Source of the DNA: an uncultured bacterium
Lineage (GTDB): Bacteria; Pseudomonadota; Gammaproteobacteria; Burkholderiales; Burkholderiaceae_C
Length of the DNA stretch: 64,000 nt
Direction: 5' to 3'
Assembly (NCBI GenBank): GCA_903928495.1
Contig: CAIYQZ010000062.1
Span: forward strand, 36,433 to 100,432
Shown here: one piece after another, positions 63,380 through 64,000 of the stretch
Layout of the letters: every line of letters begins with the position of its first letter
Position numbering within the stretch: the first letter of the stretch is position 1
Made by a program: the position numbers and the translations under genes
Notes under the pieces: model-generated
What the model was told of the DNA's origin: nothing
The model's database searches: none
Seen by the model: the letters and a program-made list of their open reading frames with translations, nothing else

Positions 63380-64000
63380 CTATATACGAAACTGCTTGCT
63401 CAAAATCGCCTGTTGCAGCGCCTGCGCCCGTTGAAGGTTGGTATCAACCTCGGCTTCGATTTCTCGGACGATGGACAGGTGGCGGTCGACTTCGGTGACG
63501 ATTCGGACTTGTTCTGCTAGCGGCGGCAATGGCAGGGGTATCCGCTCAACGAGCCTCTTGTTCAGCGCCTGTTGATTGTTACCAGACCCCTCGCCTCGGG
63601 TTTCGGTGTACCGCGACAAGAGCCAAGAGAAAACAAATTCCGGTGGGACATCGGTGCGTGAAACCCAAATAGCGGCGCAATTTTGATTGTTTGCAGCGTC
63701 AATATCCAGAATTGCTGCCTGTCCGCGTGTTCGACCTTGGCCAATCATTCCGATCATTACGGAGCCTGCCGGATTTATTTGCGTACTGCTGTTTGCCAGG
63801 CCCGCAGCACTGATGTGTTCCTCGGTGTGGCGAATTCGTCCCAATTGCACTTCGCCAGAGCTAAGGATGGTGTTCAAAACACGGTTGACGCTGGGCACTG
63901 AGGCGAGAAATTCCACATGATGAAGAATTCGGTGCGTTTCGGGTCTCAGACAAGGGCATTTCGCCCTTGTAGGGGGTCCCTTGGCAGACTGCAGACGCAC
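63380..64000 (-). CDS. hsdS: Type I restriction specificity subunit HsdS, C-terminal part
   Basis: 206 residues reach the window edge, so the gene continues upstream. The second target-recognition domain is read in RIRHTEEHISAAGLANSSTQ, PAGSVMIGMIGQGRTRGQAA and QALNKRLVERIPLPLPPLAE, followed by the conserved C-terminal helices (EQVRIVTEVDRHLSIVREIE). The stretch nearest the edge (first ~40 residues) does not look like a TRD and might reflect an upstream frameshift. It starts the leftward operon seen here; the spacing to the next gene is 11 bases. Confidence 0.85.
   Translation of the reverse strand: MRLQSAKGPPTRAKCPCLRPETHRILHHVEFLASVPSVNRVLNTILSSGEVQLGRIRHTEEHISAAGLANSSTQINPAGSVMIGMIGQGRTRGQAAILDIDAANNQNCAAIWVSRTDVPPEFVFSWLLSRYTETRGEGSGNNQQALNKRLVERIPLPLPPLAEQVRIVTEVDRHLSIVREIEAEVDTNLQRAQALQQAILSKQFRI

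Overview
The window is a chromosomal segment of a GC-rich betaproteobacterium, most likely Burkholderiales/Comamonadaceae (Hydrogenophaga/Acidovorax-like). This rests on gene content and style: mnmG-rsmG-LysE-parA-hydrolase-parB, ArgP, GTP-type PEP carboxykinase, and short dispersed GCCGCTTG...GCTAT repeats. I see no rRNA, tRNA, CRISPR array or recognisable transposase. mnmG, rsmG, parAB and four parS sites at 2.07-4.86 kb place the left end near the replication origin, although dnaA and oriC are not in the window.

Layout. 0-2 kb: the 3' end of a glutamine synthetase-family gene, a YgaP-like membrane protein with a Crp/Fnr regulator, and a YkgJ-type cysteine-cluster protein. 2-8.5 kb: the origin-proximal block (mnmG, rsmG, LysE exporter, parA, a small hydrolase, parB), with a long intergenic inverted repeat at about 5.0-5.3 kb. 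8.5-19.5 kb: lipoproteins, a membrane-anchored methyltransferase, a D-lactate dehydrogenase-like flavoprotein, a REC-REC-kinase protein, a cobalamin adenosyltransferase, and a LuxR-type response regulator behind a hybrid kinase/HD-GYP protein. 19.5-25.2 kb: one 1,875-residue gene fusing a GMC oxidoreductase, an alpha/beta hydrolase with a cysteine at the nucleophile position, and a PhoD-like phosphatase. 25.3-28.5 kb: a GGDEF/EAL receptor split by a single in-frame amber codon.

28.6-54.1 kb is mostly housekeeping and signalling: HDOD, DMT transporter, flavin reductase, 5'-nucleotidase, DadA with divergent ArgP, an amino-acid binding protein with PhoD, TetR, HD-GYP, universal stress protein, PEP carboxykinase, threonine ammonia-lyase, a FIST/hybrid-kinase pair, RecQ, rhodanese, CBS protein, 2,4-dienoyl-CoA reductase and a hemerythrin-like protein. 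Several parts act on cyclic-di-GMP or two-component signalling.

54.1-64 kb is a defence island transcribed leftward. In transcription order it holds a partial HsdS, a frameshifted unknown protein coupled to a four-helix membrane protein, a dGTPase coupled to a nucleotidyltransferase-fold protein, an AlbA_2/ATPase protein, a GIY-YIG protein, and a coupled three-gene set (HTH protein, AbiEii-like nucleotidyltransferase, HsdM). The middle part (about 59.7-63.4 kb) is clearly AT-richer than the rest, as expected of transferred DNA. The dGTPase-nucleotidyltransferase pair and the unknown-protein/membrane-protein pair are the best candidates for an undescribed system.
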